60,879 bases of DNA from an uncultured Eubacteriales bacterium (GTDB lineage: Bacteria; Bacillota; Clostridia; Lachnospirales; Lachnospiraceae): the NCBI GenBank assembly GCA_949292725.1, contig CASFAQ010000007.1, positions 1 through 60,879 of the forward strand, in the 5' to 3' direction. The notes below the pieces were generated by a model. That model made no database searches, was not told the origin of the DNA, and was given only the letters and a program-made list of their open reading frames with translations. The position numbers were made by a program, and so were the translations under genes. Below are positions 8,063 to 17,296 of this stretch, in pieces (the stretch's first letter is position 1; the number at the start of each line of letters is the position of its first letter).

Positions 8063-9832
8063 ATGCCGCCGTTTAGTACCAAAACTGACAAACCAAAGGA
8101 CGCAAAAAAGGCTGTAAGAAGGCTTTTAAAATATATATGGAGATACAAGCTTCTGGCTGTAGTATCAATACTTCTGTCCGTCTTATCCAATGTTTTTGCA
8201 CTTATAGGACCAAGCCTTTCGGGTAAGGCGATAGACGTAATAGCAAAGGGCAGTGGCAGGGTTGATTTTTCAAAGGTCTTTTATTATGCGGGGCTTATGC
8301 TCATCTTCTATGTTGCATCGGCTGTTATGACATACATTCTTTCTTCGCTTATGATAGTAATGGGAAGGCGCATATCCAATCATATGCGAAAGGAAGTATT
8401 TGAAAAAATGACCAGACTGCCCGTGGGATACTATGACGTCAATCAGACCGGAGATATCATAAGCCGTGTGTCGTATGATATAGACGTCATCAATACATCC
8501 CTTTCAACGGACGTCGTTCAGATAGCGTCAAGCTTCATAACGGTGCTGTGCTCGCTCGGAATGATGATATATATAAGTCCTAAGCTTGTCATCAGCGTAT
8601 TTATTACGCTTCCGTTATCCATCATATACACGGGATACATGACAAGAAAAACGAGGCCGCTTTTTTCAAAACGCTCAAGAAAATACGGGAGCCTGAACGG
8701 ATTCTCTGAGGAGATGTTCTCGGGTCACAAAACGATACAGGCATATGCGCATGAAAAAGGCGTTATACGTGATTTTGATAAAATAAATACCGAGGCTGCG
8801 GATGCATTTTTTGACGCGGATTACTACGGAACGATAATCGGACCGAGTGTCGGATGCATCAATAACCTCTCGCTTGCGCTTGTAGCGATGTCGGGAGCCG
8901 TATTCTATCTGTACAATCTGGTCACGATAGGTCAGATATCCTCATTTGTGCTGTATTCGAGGAAATTCTCGGGTCCGGTCAATGAGATTGCCAATATGTA
9001 CAATGAGATATTATCGGCGCTTGCTGCAGGAGAAAGAGTGTTCAGACTTTTGGATGAAGAGGAGGAGACTCCGGATGTGCCGGATGCGATAGAGTTTCAT
9101 GATATCCGGGGCAGTGTATGCGTAAAAAATGTAACATTTGGATATGATAAGACCAAACCGGTGCTTAAGAATATGAATGTAGAGGCCGCGCCGGGAAGCA
9201 TAACGGCCATAGTCGGAGAAACCGGAGCCGGAAAAACTACGATTATCAATCTTCTTATGAGATTCTATGATACGGACGGCGGAAGGATTGAAATCGACGG
9301 CGTGGATATAAGAAAGATTAAAAGGGAAGATCTAAGGCGCGCCTATACGATGGTCCTGCAGGATACGTGGGTGTTTAAGGGAACCATAAGGGATAATATA
9401 GCGTATGCAAAGGAGAACGCCACATTTGACGAGGTTGTAAGCGCTGCAAAGGCGGCGAGGATACACTCTTATATAATGAGCCTGCCAAATGGGTACGATA
9501 CGGTCATAAGCGAGGATGGCGGCAATATATCAAAGGGGCAGAAGCAGCTTATAACCATAGCAAGGGCCATGCTTGTGGATTCCAATATGCTCATCCTTGA
9601 TGAGGCGACCTCGAATGTGGATACGAGGACGGAAAAAGAGATACAGAAAGCAATGTTTGCTCTTATGAAGGGGAAGACCTGTTTTGTAATAGCACACAGG
9701 CTCTCGACAATACGCAATGCAGACTGTATACTTGTCATAGATAAGGGAGCATTGAGAGAAAGCGGAACGCATAAGGAACTTATTGAGAAGAAAGGGATTT
9801 ATTATAGAATGTACATGTCACAGTGGTTGTAA
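8063..9832 (+). CDS. ABC exporter half-transporter, catalytic subunit
   Basis: Partner of the preceding half-transporter. The strong ribosome site GGGGGAGGTGATC is just upstream of ATG 8063. The membrane domain covers about residues 1-320. Walker A GETGAGKTT is at about 385, Walker B ILDEATS has the catalytic Glu 514, and the switch His is present (IAHRLST). The signature is atypical (ISKGQKQ, residues 489-495, in place of LSGGQ). An atypical signature here faces the defective Walker B of the partner, so one composite ATP site should be active and one degenerate. Confidence 0.92.
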   Translation: MPPFSTKTDKPKDAKKAVRRLLKYIWRYKLLAVVSILLSVLSNVFALIGPSLSGKAIDVIAKGSGRVDFSKVFYYAGLMLIFYVASAVMTYILSSLMIVMGRRISNHMRKEVFEKMTRLPVGYYDVNQTGDIISRVSYDIDVINTSLSTDVVQIASSFITVLCSLGMMIYISPKLVISVFITLPLSIIYTGYMTRKTRPLFSKRSRKYGSLNGFSEEMFSGHKTIQAYAHEKGVIRDFDKINTEAADAFFDADYYGTIIGPSVGCINNLSLALVAMSGAVFYLYNLVTIGQISSFVLYSRKFSGPVNEIANMYNEILSALAAGERVFRLLDEEEETPDVPDAIEFHDIRGSVCVKNVTFGYDKTKPVLKNMNVEAAPGSITAIVGETGAGKTTIINLLMRFYDTDGGRIEIDGVDIRKIKREDLRRAYTMVLQDTWVFKGTIRDNIAYAKENATFDEVVSAAKAARIHSYIMSLPNGYDTVISEDGGNISKGQKQLITIARAMLVDSNMLILDEATSNVDTRTEKEIQKAMFALMKGKTCFVIAHRLSTIRNADCILVIDKGALRESGTHKELIEKKGIYYRMYMSQWL

Positions 9833-9843
9833 AAAACAGCAGA

Positions 9844-9877
9844 TTGACATACATTTGACAATATTGTGTACTATAAT
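9844..9877 (+). promoter_or_regulatory. Possible promoter of the sulfotransferase/PAPS operon
   Basis: Two TTGACA boxes (9844-9849 and 9855-9860) precede TATAAT at 9872-9877 and an overlapping TACTAT at 9869-9874. Spacings are not ideal (19 from the first box to TACTAT). Transcription from here would begin near 9880, which supports GTG 9922 as the start of the ASST gene. Confidence 0.45.
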
Positions 9878-9921
9878 TGGTCTGTTATAGTAATGTGTTG
9901 ATCGAAATGGAGGATAATATC

Positions 9922-12000
9922 GTGCATATTGCAGGAATACTGGAACGAATCGGGCTTAAAAAGGACTGTATTGAGGATGTTACGTTCGCATCGGAGGAGC
10001 ATGTTAAAGAGCGTACGGAATATCATATACAGAAGATTATTGAGGAAACAAGAGTGGCGCGTTCGGAAGAGATACCGGATGCCAAAGAAATAGAAGTAAG
10101 GACTATTGCAAGAGAGCGCGTTATCAATGAGCTTTCTGAATCGGATGAATATACTCCCGATAATGTTCTTGTTATAAGGGATCCGTATGGATATGTTCCC
10201 CTTTCTGCCATGGTTATATTTACATCCAAAAAGCCGCTTAGCGCAAAGGTTAGAGTGGGCGGAAGCGACGATATTCCGGTAGAGACTGAACTGCCTTCGG
10301 CCACAAAGCACAGAATACCGGTTGTAGGATTGTTTGCCGAGAGGGTTAACGATATATATGTAGAGCTTTATAAGGGAAAGAGAAAGGTAAGGAGCATTCA
10401 TTTCCGGATGGAAACGGGCGAGCTTCCTTCATCGCTCCAGAATCTTGGAACGGTATTAAAGAAGCGTAATAAGCCGGCGTATCAGTTCTATTATGTATCT
10501 GGAGTGGACGTGTGGTTTCCGTGCGTCATAGATTCCAAGGGAAATGTAAGATATTATATAAAGAAACCAAGTAAGAATTATGGAGTCTTCCATCTGATGG
10601 ATGGTCATTTTCTCCATTGTGACAGAGAGATATGTACAGCGTCATTTGGCGTTCCTCATTCATCACGTTCATATGAGATGGATCTGTGGGGCAGGGTAAG
10701 AAAGACATTTGATGTTAAGAACGGAGTTCATCATGACGTGTATGAGATTGGACCGGGCGGCAATCTTATCATAGCCACCAGCACACTCGTAAACTACTGC
10801 GAGGATGCCGTTGCAGAACTTGACAGGAATACCGGACAGATTATTAAGACGGTTGGAATGGACGATATCATCACCGAGCCTTCCGTGAAGGACAGTTCGG
10901 ACTGGGCTCATATGAATACGGTTTCATATAACAGTCAGGACAATACGGTTATGGTATGCTTAAGAAACCTTCACAGTGTTCTTAAGATTAACTGGAGCAC
11001 GGACGAGCTTATATGGATACTCGGAGACCCTCATTTCTGGGAAGGCACGACCATGGAAAAATACGTGCTCACGCCGGAACACGAGGATATCAAATGGTTT
11101 TATCAGGCCCATGCAAGCTACCAGCTTGAAAGAAAGATTGAGGATGACCCGGATATATCGCGTATCATGATATACGACAATCATTATCAGAGCAGAAGAC
11201 AGACGGATAATTTTGATAATGATAAGAAATCATATGGAAATATATACTTCGTAAATGAAAAGACCAAATCAGTCCGTCTTCATAAGAGGTTTGAAAGTAA
11301 GAAATCAACCGTAAGATCCAATGCAGTGTATGCCGGAGACAGGGACAGATTCCTTATGATGAGCGGAGTTCTTAATAAGAAATTCAAGGAAAATGAAGGA
11401 CTTATATATGACTATACTTATTCTGACGGAACGCTCAATTACCTTATAGGAATAAGAAATAAATACTACAGGGCTTATCCTTTTGCTTTTAATTTCTGTT
11501 CGCTGGCAGAACGTATCGGAGTTGACCCGATATATGTCGGCGAGTGCAAACGTCCTGTGGAGTGCGAAGGCATAGATACGTCAGAGGCTCTTCTGATAAA
11601 CTTTAAGAAAAAGAAGAATAAAAAGGCTGACAAAGAAGAGCGCAAGATGAAGACGCGTAAGGAAAAAGAAGCTGAGTGGGCTAAGATTATGGAAGGAAAG
11701 GTGTGGGAAGAGCTTGACCATACCGAAAGGATTGCTAAGACCTCATTCAGTCTTAACGGTAAGGCGCTTCTTATGTACAGTGTGGATCATATCGTGAGCA
11801 GGCTGTACTTTGTAGGTGCAGACAACACATATGTGTATGATAATACAGATACTGAACAGGAATTACTTGCAATTTTTCATGATTATGGTTATCATATGTC
11901 TATTGGTATCGATTCGCTTAAGAAGGACAGATATCATTTGTATATCAGATGTATGGGTAATTTGTATGATACAGGCAAAGAAATCGAAATTATTGATTAA
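9922..12000 (+). CDS. Arylsulfotransferase (ASST) family protein, apparently cytoplasmic
   Basis: Beta-propeller ASST family, whose known members move sulfate between phenols through a sulfo-histidine. An N-terminal helical and Ig-like section (about 1-160) is followed by the propeller. The core repeat [17 protein letters not shown], then [21 protein letters not shown], is diagnostic of the family. Candidate catalytic or binding histidines are at about 330, 397 (YQAHASY) and 421 (NHYQSRR). The start is GTG 9922 with GGAGG 8 bases upstream; an earlier in-frame ATG at 9877 overlaps the promoter -10. No signal peptide or membrane helix is seen, unlike classical periplasmic ASST. It lies 17 bases before cysD, which ties it to PAPS synthesis. 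The sulfate donor (aryl sulfate or PAPS) and acceptor are unknown. Confidence 0.8.
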   Translation: MHIAGILERIGLKKDCIEDVTFASEEHVKERTEYHIQKIIEETRVARSEEIPDAKEIEVRTIARERVINELSESDEYTPDNVLVIRDPYGYVPLSAMVIFTSKKPLSAKVRVGGSDDIPVETELPSATKHRIPVVGLFAERVNDIYVELYKGKRKVRSIHFRMETGELPSSLQNLGTVLKKRNKPAYQFYYVSGVDVWFPCVIDSKGNVRYYIKKPSKNYGVFHLMDGHFLHCDREICTASFGVPHSSRSYEMDLWGRVRKTFDVKNGVHHDVYEIGPGGNLIIATSTLVNYCEDAVAELDRNTGQIIKTVGMDDIITEPSVKDSSDWAHMNTVSYNSQDNTVMVCLRNLHSVLKINWSTDELIWILGDPHFWEGTTMEKYVLTPEHEDIKWFYQAHASYQLERKIEDDPDISRIMIYDNHYQSRRQTDNFDNDKKSYGNIYFVNEKTKSVRLHKRFESKKSTVRSNAVYAGDRDRFLMMSGVLNKKFKENEGLIYDYTYSDGTLNYLIGIRNKYYRAYPFAFNFCSLAERIGVDPIYVGECKRPVECEGIDTSEALLINFKKKKNKKADKEERKMKTRKEKEAEWAKIMEGKVWEELDHTERIAKTSFSLNGKALLMYSVDHIVSRLYFVGADNTYVYDNTDTEQELLAIFHDYGYHMSIGIDSLKKDRYHLYIRCMGNLYDTGKEIEIID

Positions 12001-12017
12001 CATTTAGGAGGAGAATA

Positions 12018-12917
12018 ATGAGTACGTTATCACACCTTGACAGGCTTGAGGCAGAAGCGATATACATTATGCGCGAAGTTGCCGCTGAATGTGAGAAGCC
12101 GGTAATGCTCTATTCTATCGGAAAAGACAGCTCAGTAATGCTTAGGCTTGCCCAGAAGGCTTTCTACCCTGAGAGACCGCCGTTTCCGCTTATGCACATT
12201 GACACGACATGGAAGTTTAAGGAAATGATCGAGTTTCGTGACAAGGTTGCTAAAGAATCCGGCATGGAGATGATAGTATATACCAATCAGGAGGGCGTAG
12301 AGAAGGGTATCAATCCATTCGATCACGGCTCAATATATACTGACGTCATGAAGACACAGGCGCTTAAGCAGGCACTTGACAAGTACGGATTTACAGCTGC
12401 ATTTGGCGGGGGAAGACGAGACGAGGAGAAGTCCAGAGCCAAGGAGCGTATCTTCTCATTCAGGAACAGCAAGCATGCATGGGAGCCGAAGAACCAGCGT
12501 CCTGAGATGTGGAAGCTGTATAATTCACAGATTATAAAGGGCGAAAGCATAAGAGTATTTCCTTTATCAAACTGGACAGAGCGTGATATATGGCAGTATA
12601 TAGAGCGTGAGAATATACCTATCGTGCCTTTGTATTATGCAAAGGAGAGGCCGGTTGTATACCGCGACGGCAATATAATAATGGTTGATGACGACAGAAT
12701 GAAGCTTCGTCCGGGTGAAAAGGTTGAGATGAAGAAGGTTCGTTTCCGTACATTGGGATGCTATCCTCTTACAGGAGGAATCGAATCGGATGCAGAGACT
12801 TTGCCTGAGATCATTGAAGAGACGCTTAGCGCGGTTTCCTCGGAGCGTACAAGCAGAGTTATAGACTATGAAGGTGCGGCAAGCATGGAAAGAAGAAAAA
12901 GGGAGGGGTATTTTTAA
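12018..12917 (+). CDS. cysD: Sulfate adenylyltransferase subunit 2
   Basis: Small catalytic subunit of ATP sulfurylase; with the GTPase CysN it makes adenosine 5'-phosphosulfate from sulfate and ATP. PP-loop [17 protein letters not shown] is at about residues 33-49, followed by the conserved [17 protein letters not shown] and the C-terminal [12 protein letters not shown] block. The 299 residues are normal length. AGGAGG lies 6-7 bases before ATG. Its stop overlaps the cysNC start by one base (TAATG). It sits between ASST and cysNC, in one operon. Confidence 0.95.
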   Translation: MSTLSHLDRLEAEAIYIMREVAAECEKPVMLYSIGKDSSVMLRLAQKAFYPERPPFPLMHIDTTWKFKEMIEFRDKVAKESGMEMIVYTNQEGVEKGINPFDHGSIYTDVMKTQALKQALDKYGFTAAFGGGRRDEEKSRAKERIFSFRNSKHAWEPKNQRPEMWKLYNSQIIKGESIRVFPLSNWTERDIWQYIERENIPIVPLYYAKERPVVYRDGNIIMVDDDRMKLRPGEKVEMKKVRFRTLGCYPLTGGIESDAETLPEIIEETLSAVSSERTSRVIDYEGAASMERRKREGYF

Positions 12918-14734
12918 TGAAAAGCCTTCTTAAATTTATCACATGTGGAAGCGTTGACGACGGCAAATCCACACTTATAGGTCATATGCTTTATGACGCT
13001 AAGCTTATATTTGCAGACCAGAAGAGAGCCCTTGAGATGGACAGCAGGATTGGAAGTAATGACGGCGAGCCGGATTATTCACTTCTTCTTGACGGTCTTA
13101 TGGCTGAGCGTGAGCAGGGTATTACCATCGATGTTGCTTACAGATATTTTACTACCGAGAAGAGAAGCTTCATAGTTGCTGACACTCCGGGACATGAAGA
13201 GTATACGAGAAACATGGCTGTAGGAGCGTCGTTTGCCGAGCTTGCGATACTTCTTACCGACGCATCCAAAGGCGTTCTGATTCAGACCAGAAGACATCTT
13301 AGAATATGCGCTCTTATGGGAATTAAACATTATGTATTCGTAATTAATAAGATGGATATCGTCAATTATGATCAGAGAGTATTTGAAAAAATAAAGAAAG
13401 ACATTACAGATCTCATGGAGGATATCGAGTATGACAGTCTGTTCATAATACCGGTATCTGCAACGAAGGGAGATAATATCACATCACTGTCTGATAAGAC
13501 TCCGTGGTATGATGGCGTTCCTCTCTTAGAGTACCTTGAGAATATCGATACTGAGAGCGAGAGTACGGACAAGCCGTTCGTTATGCCGGTACAGAGAGTG
13601 TGCCGTCCTGATTATACATTCAGAGGCTTTCAGGGACAGATTGAAGAAGGCACTATAAAAGTAGGCGACATGATAACATCGCTGCCGAGCGGCGAGACTG
13701 CGACCGTAAAAGAGATATATGTATGTGATAAGCAGGTTGAAAGCGCTATAAGCGGCCAGCCGGTAACCATAGTTATTGACCGTGAGATGGACATATCAAG
13801 AGGTTGTGTTATCGTAAATTCGGACGCCAAAGCCAAAGTGGCCAATCTCTTTAGAAGCGAGATACTCTGGATGGACGATACACCTTTACAGACCGGCAAA
13901 AGCTATTATCTTAAGATCGGAACCAAGAAGATACTTGCGTCCGTTACAAGAATGTGTCACAGTATAGATATCAATTCGGGTAAGAGAAAAAGCTGTGAAT
14001 CACTCAGCAAGAATGAGATTGGAGTATGCGAGATAATGACTGCCGATAAGGTCGTATTATCACAGTTCGATAAGATCAATTCACTGGGATGCTTCATATT
14101 GATAGACGGCGAGACCAACATGACCTCCGCATGCGGAGTTGTAAGGAAGGAACTTCGTCGCGAGGATAATGTCGTATGGCAGGATATGGATATAACAAGG
14201 CAGATACGTGAGAGAGAGCTTGGACAGGAAGCTAAGACGATATGGTTTACCGGACTTAGCGGAGCAGGTAAGTCCACTCTTGCCAATGCTCTTGAGAAGA
14301 GACTTCTTATGCTTGGTAAGCATACTATGATTCTTGACGGAGATAATATAAGACATGGACTTAACAGCAACCTGAGCTTTGGTGAAGAGGACCGTGCGGA
14401 GAATATAAGAAGAATAGCAGAGGCTGCACGTCTTCTCAATGATGCGGGTATCATAGTCATGGTATCGGTTATATCCCCATTTGCTTCAGACCGAAAGAAT
14501 GCGGCAGATATCATAGGAGAGGCGTATACTGAGGTATATGTTGCAACTCCGAAGGAAGAGTGTGCAAGGCGCGACGTTAAGGGTCTGTACGCCAGGGCAG
14601 AGAGAAATGAGATTAAGAACTTTACCGGTGTAAACAGTCCTTACGAGAAGCCACGTAACGCTGACATCGTAATCGACACAACAGGAAAAGAGATTAATGA
14701 TTGTGTTGACGAGCTTATGAAGCTTTTTGTATAA
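12917..14734 (+). CDS. cysN: Bifunctional sulfate adenylyltransferase subunit 1 / APS kinase
   Basis: Fusion of CysN, the GTPase subunit of ATP sulfurylase (residues 1-430), and CysC, APS kinase (about 430-605). GTPase motifs are GSVDDGKST, DTPGHEEYTRNM and NKMD. The kinase has GLSGAGKST at about residue 446 and the DGDNIRHGLNSNLSF block. Together with CysD it converts sulfate to PAPS. No APS or PAPS reductase or sulfite reductase gene is in the window, so PAPS may feed sulfonation by the adjacent ASST instead of, or as well as, cysteine synthesis. The 3' end is followed by a GC-rich hairpin at 14760. Confidence 0.95.
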   Translation: MKSLLKFITCGSVDDGKSTLIGHMLYDAKLIFADQKRALEMDSRIGSNDGEPDYSLLLDGLMAEREQGITIDVAYRYFTTEKRSFIVADTPGHEEYTRNMAVGASFAELAILLTDASKGVLIQTRRHLRICALMGIKHYVFVINKMDIVNYDQRVFEKIKKDITDLMEDIEYDSLFIIPVSATKGDNITSLSDKTPWYDGVPLLEYLENIDTESESTDKPFVMPVQRVCRPDYTFRGFQGQIEEGTIKVGDMITSLPSGETATVKEIYVCDKQVESAISGQPVTIVIDREMDISRGCVIVNSDAKAKVANLFRSEILWMDDTPLQTGKSYYLKIGTKKILASVTRMCHSIDINSGKRKSCESLSKNEIGVCEIMTADKVVLSQFDKINSLGCFILIDGETNMTSACGVVRKELRREDNVVWQDMDITRQIRERELGQEAKTIWFTGLSGAGKSTLANALEKRLLMLGKHTMILDGDNIRHGLNSNLSFGEEDRAENIRRIAEAARLLNDAGIIVMVSVISPFASDRKNAADIIGEAYTEVYVATPKEECARRDVKGLYARAERNEIKNFTGVNSPYEKPRNADIVIDTTGKEINDCVDELMKLFV

Positions 14735-14759
14735 AATATTAATGTAACAAATATTACCG

Positions 14760-14786
14760 ACTCCGCCCGTTATAACCGGGCGGAGT
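14760..14786 (+). terminator. Hairpin after cysNC
   Basis: A 10-bp GC-rich stem (ACTCCGCCCG with CGGGCGGAGT) with a 7-base loop, followed by only TTT. It lies between cysNC and the broken phosphatase gene and is probably a full or partial terminator for the sulfate operon. Confidence 0.65.
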
Positions 14787-14816
14787 TTGATATAAAAGAG
14801 AAAAGTTGGGGATAAT

Positions 14817-15542
14817 ATGCGAATAATATTTATCAGACACGGGGATCCGGATTACAGTATCGACTCTCTTACTGAAAAGTGATGGAGAGAAGCAAAGCTT
14901 CTTGCAGACAGAGTAAGTAAATGGGACGTGACCGACTATTACTGTTCTCCTCTTGGAAGAGCTAAGGATACGGCGTCCTGTACACTTGAAAAAGTTGGCA
15001 GAGAGGCAGTCATATACCCGTGGCTCAGGGAGTTTGAGGGTCATGTGCTCAACCCGGCAACAGGCAAATCACATATATGCTGGGATTTCATGCCGGATTA
15101 CTGGACATATATGGATGATATGTATGACCGGGATAACTGGGCAAAGTCAAAACTTATGAGTTCAAGCGCCAATGATATACATATGGAGTGGCAGAAAGTT
15201 TCGAACGGTATAGATGATATCCTTTTAAAATACGGATATAAGCGCAAGGACAGGTATTATGAATTCGAAGAGCACAGGGATGATACGATAGTCATATTCT
15301 GTCATCTTGGTGTTACAATGGTTATGATGTCACATTTGCTTGGCATATCCGCGCCGGCATTGTGGCATGGTTTCTTCCTTGCGCCAACGTCAGTTACCAT
15401 ACTTAACAGCGAGGAGAGAATTGATAAAAAAGCATACTTCAGGTGCCAGGTCATGGGAGATACCTCGCATCTGTCGTTTAACGGTGAAAGTATATCCAAT
15501 TCAGGATATTATGCAGAATCATTTAATGAGGAGTGGCAGTAG
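14817..15542 (+). pseudogene. Histidine phosphatase family protein interrupted by TGA
   Basis: From ATG 14817 the frame gives a phosphoglycerate-mutase-like start (MRIIFIRHGDPDYS, with the catalytic RHG motif), then meets TGA at 14880-14882 and continues in the same frame to 15542. The sequence around the stop is SLTEK-stop-WREAKLLADR; relatives commonly have Gly here (EKGW), and GGA to TGA is one base change. The second His region is intact (IVIFCHLGVTMVM). Read through, it would be 241 residues. Downstream of the stop, translation could restart only at codons that leave out the RHG motif, giving an inactive product. It abuts the thioesterase gene (TAG then ATG). A sequencing error is also possible. 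Confidence 0.75.
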
Positions 15543-16280
15543 ATGTACAGCTATAATTCCAGAGTAAGATACAGCGAGGTGGACCAAAGCGGAAAGCTTT
15601 CGCATGTGGCGCTTTTAGATTATTTTCAGGATGCGGCAACATTTCATTCGGAGGATATCGGCATTACCCTTAATATGCTTATTGAGAATCACTATGCGTG
15701 GCTTCTTAATGCATGGCAGATAGATATAAAGAGACGGCCCTATTTTGGTACGGATATCGTTGTGAAAACATTTCCGTATGATTTTAAGAGATACGTCGGT
15801 TACAGAAATTTTGTGATGGAGACCGTAGATGGGGAGGTGCTTTCCGTGGCCAATTCCATATGGTCTTTTGTGGATACGGAGAAAATGCGCCCGGTAATGG
15901 TATCGGATGAGATGAAGTTAAAGTTTGCGATAGAGGACAGGCTTGATATGGATTATGCTGACAGAAAGATTATTCCGGATAGTTCGTCCGAAATATATAC
16001 GAAGGAAAGCTTTACGGTTGAAAAGCATCACCTTGATACCAACAGCCATGTCAATAACGGCCAGTATGTGCTTATGGCCATGGACGTCATGGAGCAGGAT
16101 GAGAAAAGGAGTGCGGATGATATCATAAGGATACGCGCCGACTACAGAAAGCAGGCGCTGTCGGGAGACATTATAGTTCCAAAGGTGTATGCCGGAAAGA
16201 AAAAGATGCAGATAGCCCTTAATGATACAAACGGAAAGCCGTATGCCAATGTTGAGTTTCTGTTATCTGTACCTTTGTGA
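15543..16280 (+). CDS. Acyl-ACP thioesterase
   Basis: Double hot-dog thioesterase of the acyl-ACP (FatA-like) family, which hydrolyses acyl-ACP to free fatty acid. The first module begins YNSRVRYSEVDQSGKLSHVALLD; the second carries the catalytic-type motif LDTNSHVNNGQYV at about residues 163-175. The 245 residues fit the bacterial form. ATG directly follows the TAG of the phosphatase gene, with a GGAG-type ribosome site inside that gene. The last 18 bases overlap the convergent LCP gene. Confidence 0.9.
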   Translation: MYSYNSRVRYSEVDQSGKLSHVALLDYFQDAATFHSEDIGITLNMLIENHYAWLLNAWQIDIKRRPYFGTDIVVKTFPYDFKRYVGYRNFVMETVDGEVLSVANSIWSFVDTEKMRPVMVSDEMKLKFAIEDRLDMDYADRKIIPDSSSEIYTKESFTVEKHHLDTNSHVNNGQYVLMAMDVMEQDEKRSADDIIRIRADYRKQALSGDIIVPKVYAGKKKMQIALNDTNGKPYANVEFLLSVPL

Positions 16281-17288
16281 TATCTCAGAGCTTATGTCTG
16301 AAACGGTATCGGATGGTTCATACTCACTTGTTCCGAACAGATACTCATGAAGTTTTATGACATTGGATGACAGGGTTGTGCTTACAACAACCGAAGCCTT
16401 ATTGATAGTAGCAGTTTCCTTATCAAAAGGAAAACCGGTCTGATCACCGATATGATAGAACGGCAGAAAGAGCGCAAGGGATGTGAATTCTGCGCCTGAA
16501 AGCCCGGTGCATATCTGCGGGAGAACCTTATCGGCGGCAGCAGAAAGCTTCACGGGATTGGAATGCTTAGCCTTATCAAGAAGTGCGGTTATTACTTTGC
16601 GCTGGCGCTCCGCCCTTGTAAAATCCCCGCCGCTTGTATATCGCACGCGACAGTAGCCCGTAGCCTGTACTCCCGTAAGAGTCTGGATTCCGGCTTCTTT
16701 TATTCTGGTCCATTCTTTATTATTAATACGGGCAACATCCTTTGCGTATCTGTTTACCTCGTCAAGCTCTTCCTCGGTAATTTCAATGGTTATGCCCGAA
16801 AGAGCGTCTACGGCGTCGGTAACGGCGCTGAAGTTGACCGTAACGAAATCAGTTATATTCATATCAAAATTCCGGTTGATGGTTTCAATTGCAAGCTTTG
16901 GGCCGCCATATGCGTAGGCGTGATTGAGCTTGGTGTAACCGTGCTCAGGGATATATACATAGGTATCCCTGTATATGGAGACAAGCTTAACTTCCCTGCT
17001 TCGCTTGTTGATACTGGCGATTATAATGGAATCGCTGCGCGTGTTGGCTGTAAGCTCATTATCCCTTGAATCCACGCCAAAAATGGCTATATTGGTATAT
17101 TTTTTCATATTGCTGTCGGAGATGTCGTTCTGATACACGGAGGAATCATCCCAGTCAACATTATCAAGCTTGCTGAAAATGTACGCAACAAAAGCGATAA
17201 TACATGCAATCAGAATGAGTATTATCTCAAGAAAAAGTATTTTTTTCTTTCGCTTATATCTTTTCTTTTTATCTTTGCTGTCGGACAT
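16263..17288 (-). CDS. LytR-CpsA-Psr (LCP) family protein
   Basis: LCP-family enzymes transfer lipid-linked glycopolymers onto peptidoglycan outside the membrane. A Lys/Arg-rich N-terminus is followed by one membrane helix (about residues 17-38). The LCP domain is recognised by IAIFGVDSRDNELTANTRSDS, VSIYRDTYVYIPEHG, KLNHAYAYGG and a later RYTSGGDFTRAERQRK. The 341 residues are normal. It lies 8 bases after the sugar transferase on the same strand, so both likely serve one surface-glycan pathway. Confidence 0.92.
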   Translation of the reverse strand: MSDSKDKKKRYKRKKKILFLEIILILIACIIAFVAYIFSKLDNVDWDDSSVYQNDISDSNMKKYTNIAIFGVDSRDNELTANTRSDSIIIASINKRSREVKLVSIYRDTYVYIPEHGYTKLNHAYAYGGPKLAIETINRNFDMNITDFVTVNFSAVTDAVDALSGITIEITEEELDEVNRYAKDVARINNKEWTRIKEAGIQTLTGVQATGYCRVRYTSGGDFTRAERQRKVITALLDKAKHSNPVKLSAAADKVLPQICTGLSGAEFTSLALFLPFYHIGDQTGFPFDKETATINKASVVVSTTLSSNVIKLHEYLFGTSEYEPSDTVSDISSEISQRYR

Positions 17289-17296
17289 AGAATCAC

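Noticed and set aside
13957..14514. Long minus-strand frame opposite cysNC (185 codons)
   Set aside because: Shadow of a gene with strong family motifs on the plus strand; no ribosome site, and Ser/Leu-rich antisense composition.
12018..14734. cysD-cysNC as an ordinary assimilatory sulfate-reduction operon
   Set aside because: Not excluded for the genome, but no reductase, sulfite reductase or sulfate permease gene is in the window and the leading gene is a sulfotransferase, so I did not annotate it that way.
14880..14882. TGA read as selenocysteine or as a recoded sense codon
   Set aside because: The position is Gly in relatives, not Cys; no SECIS-like hairpin is apparent just after it, and ordinary genes in the window use TGA as a stop (for example 2427-2429, 8 others).
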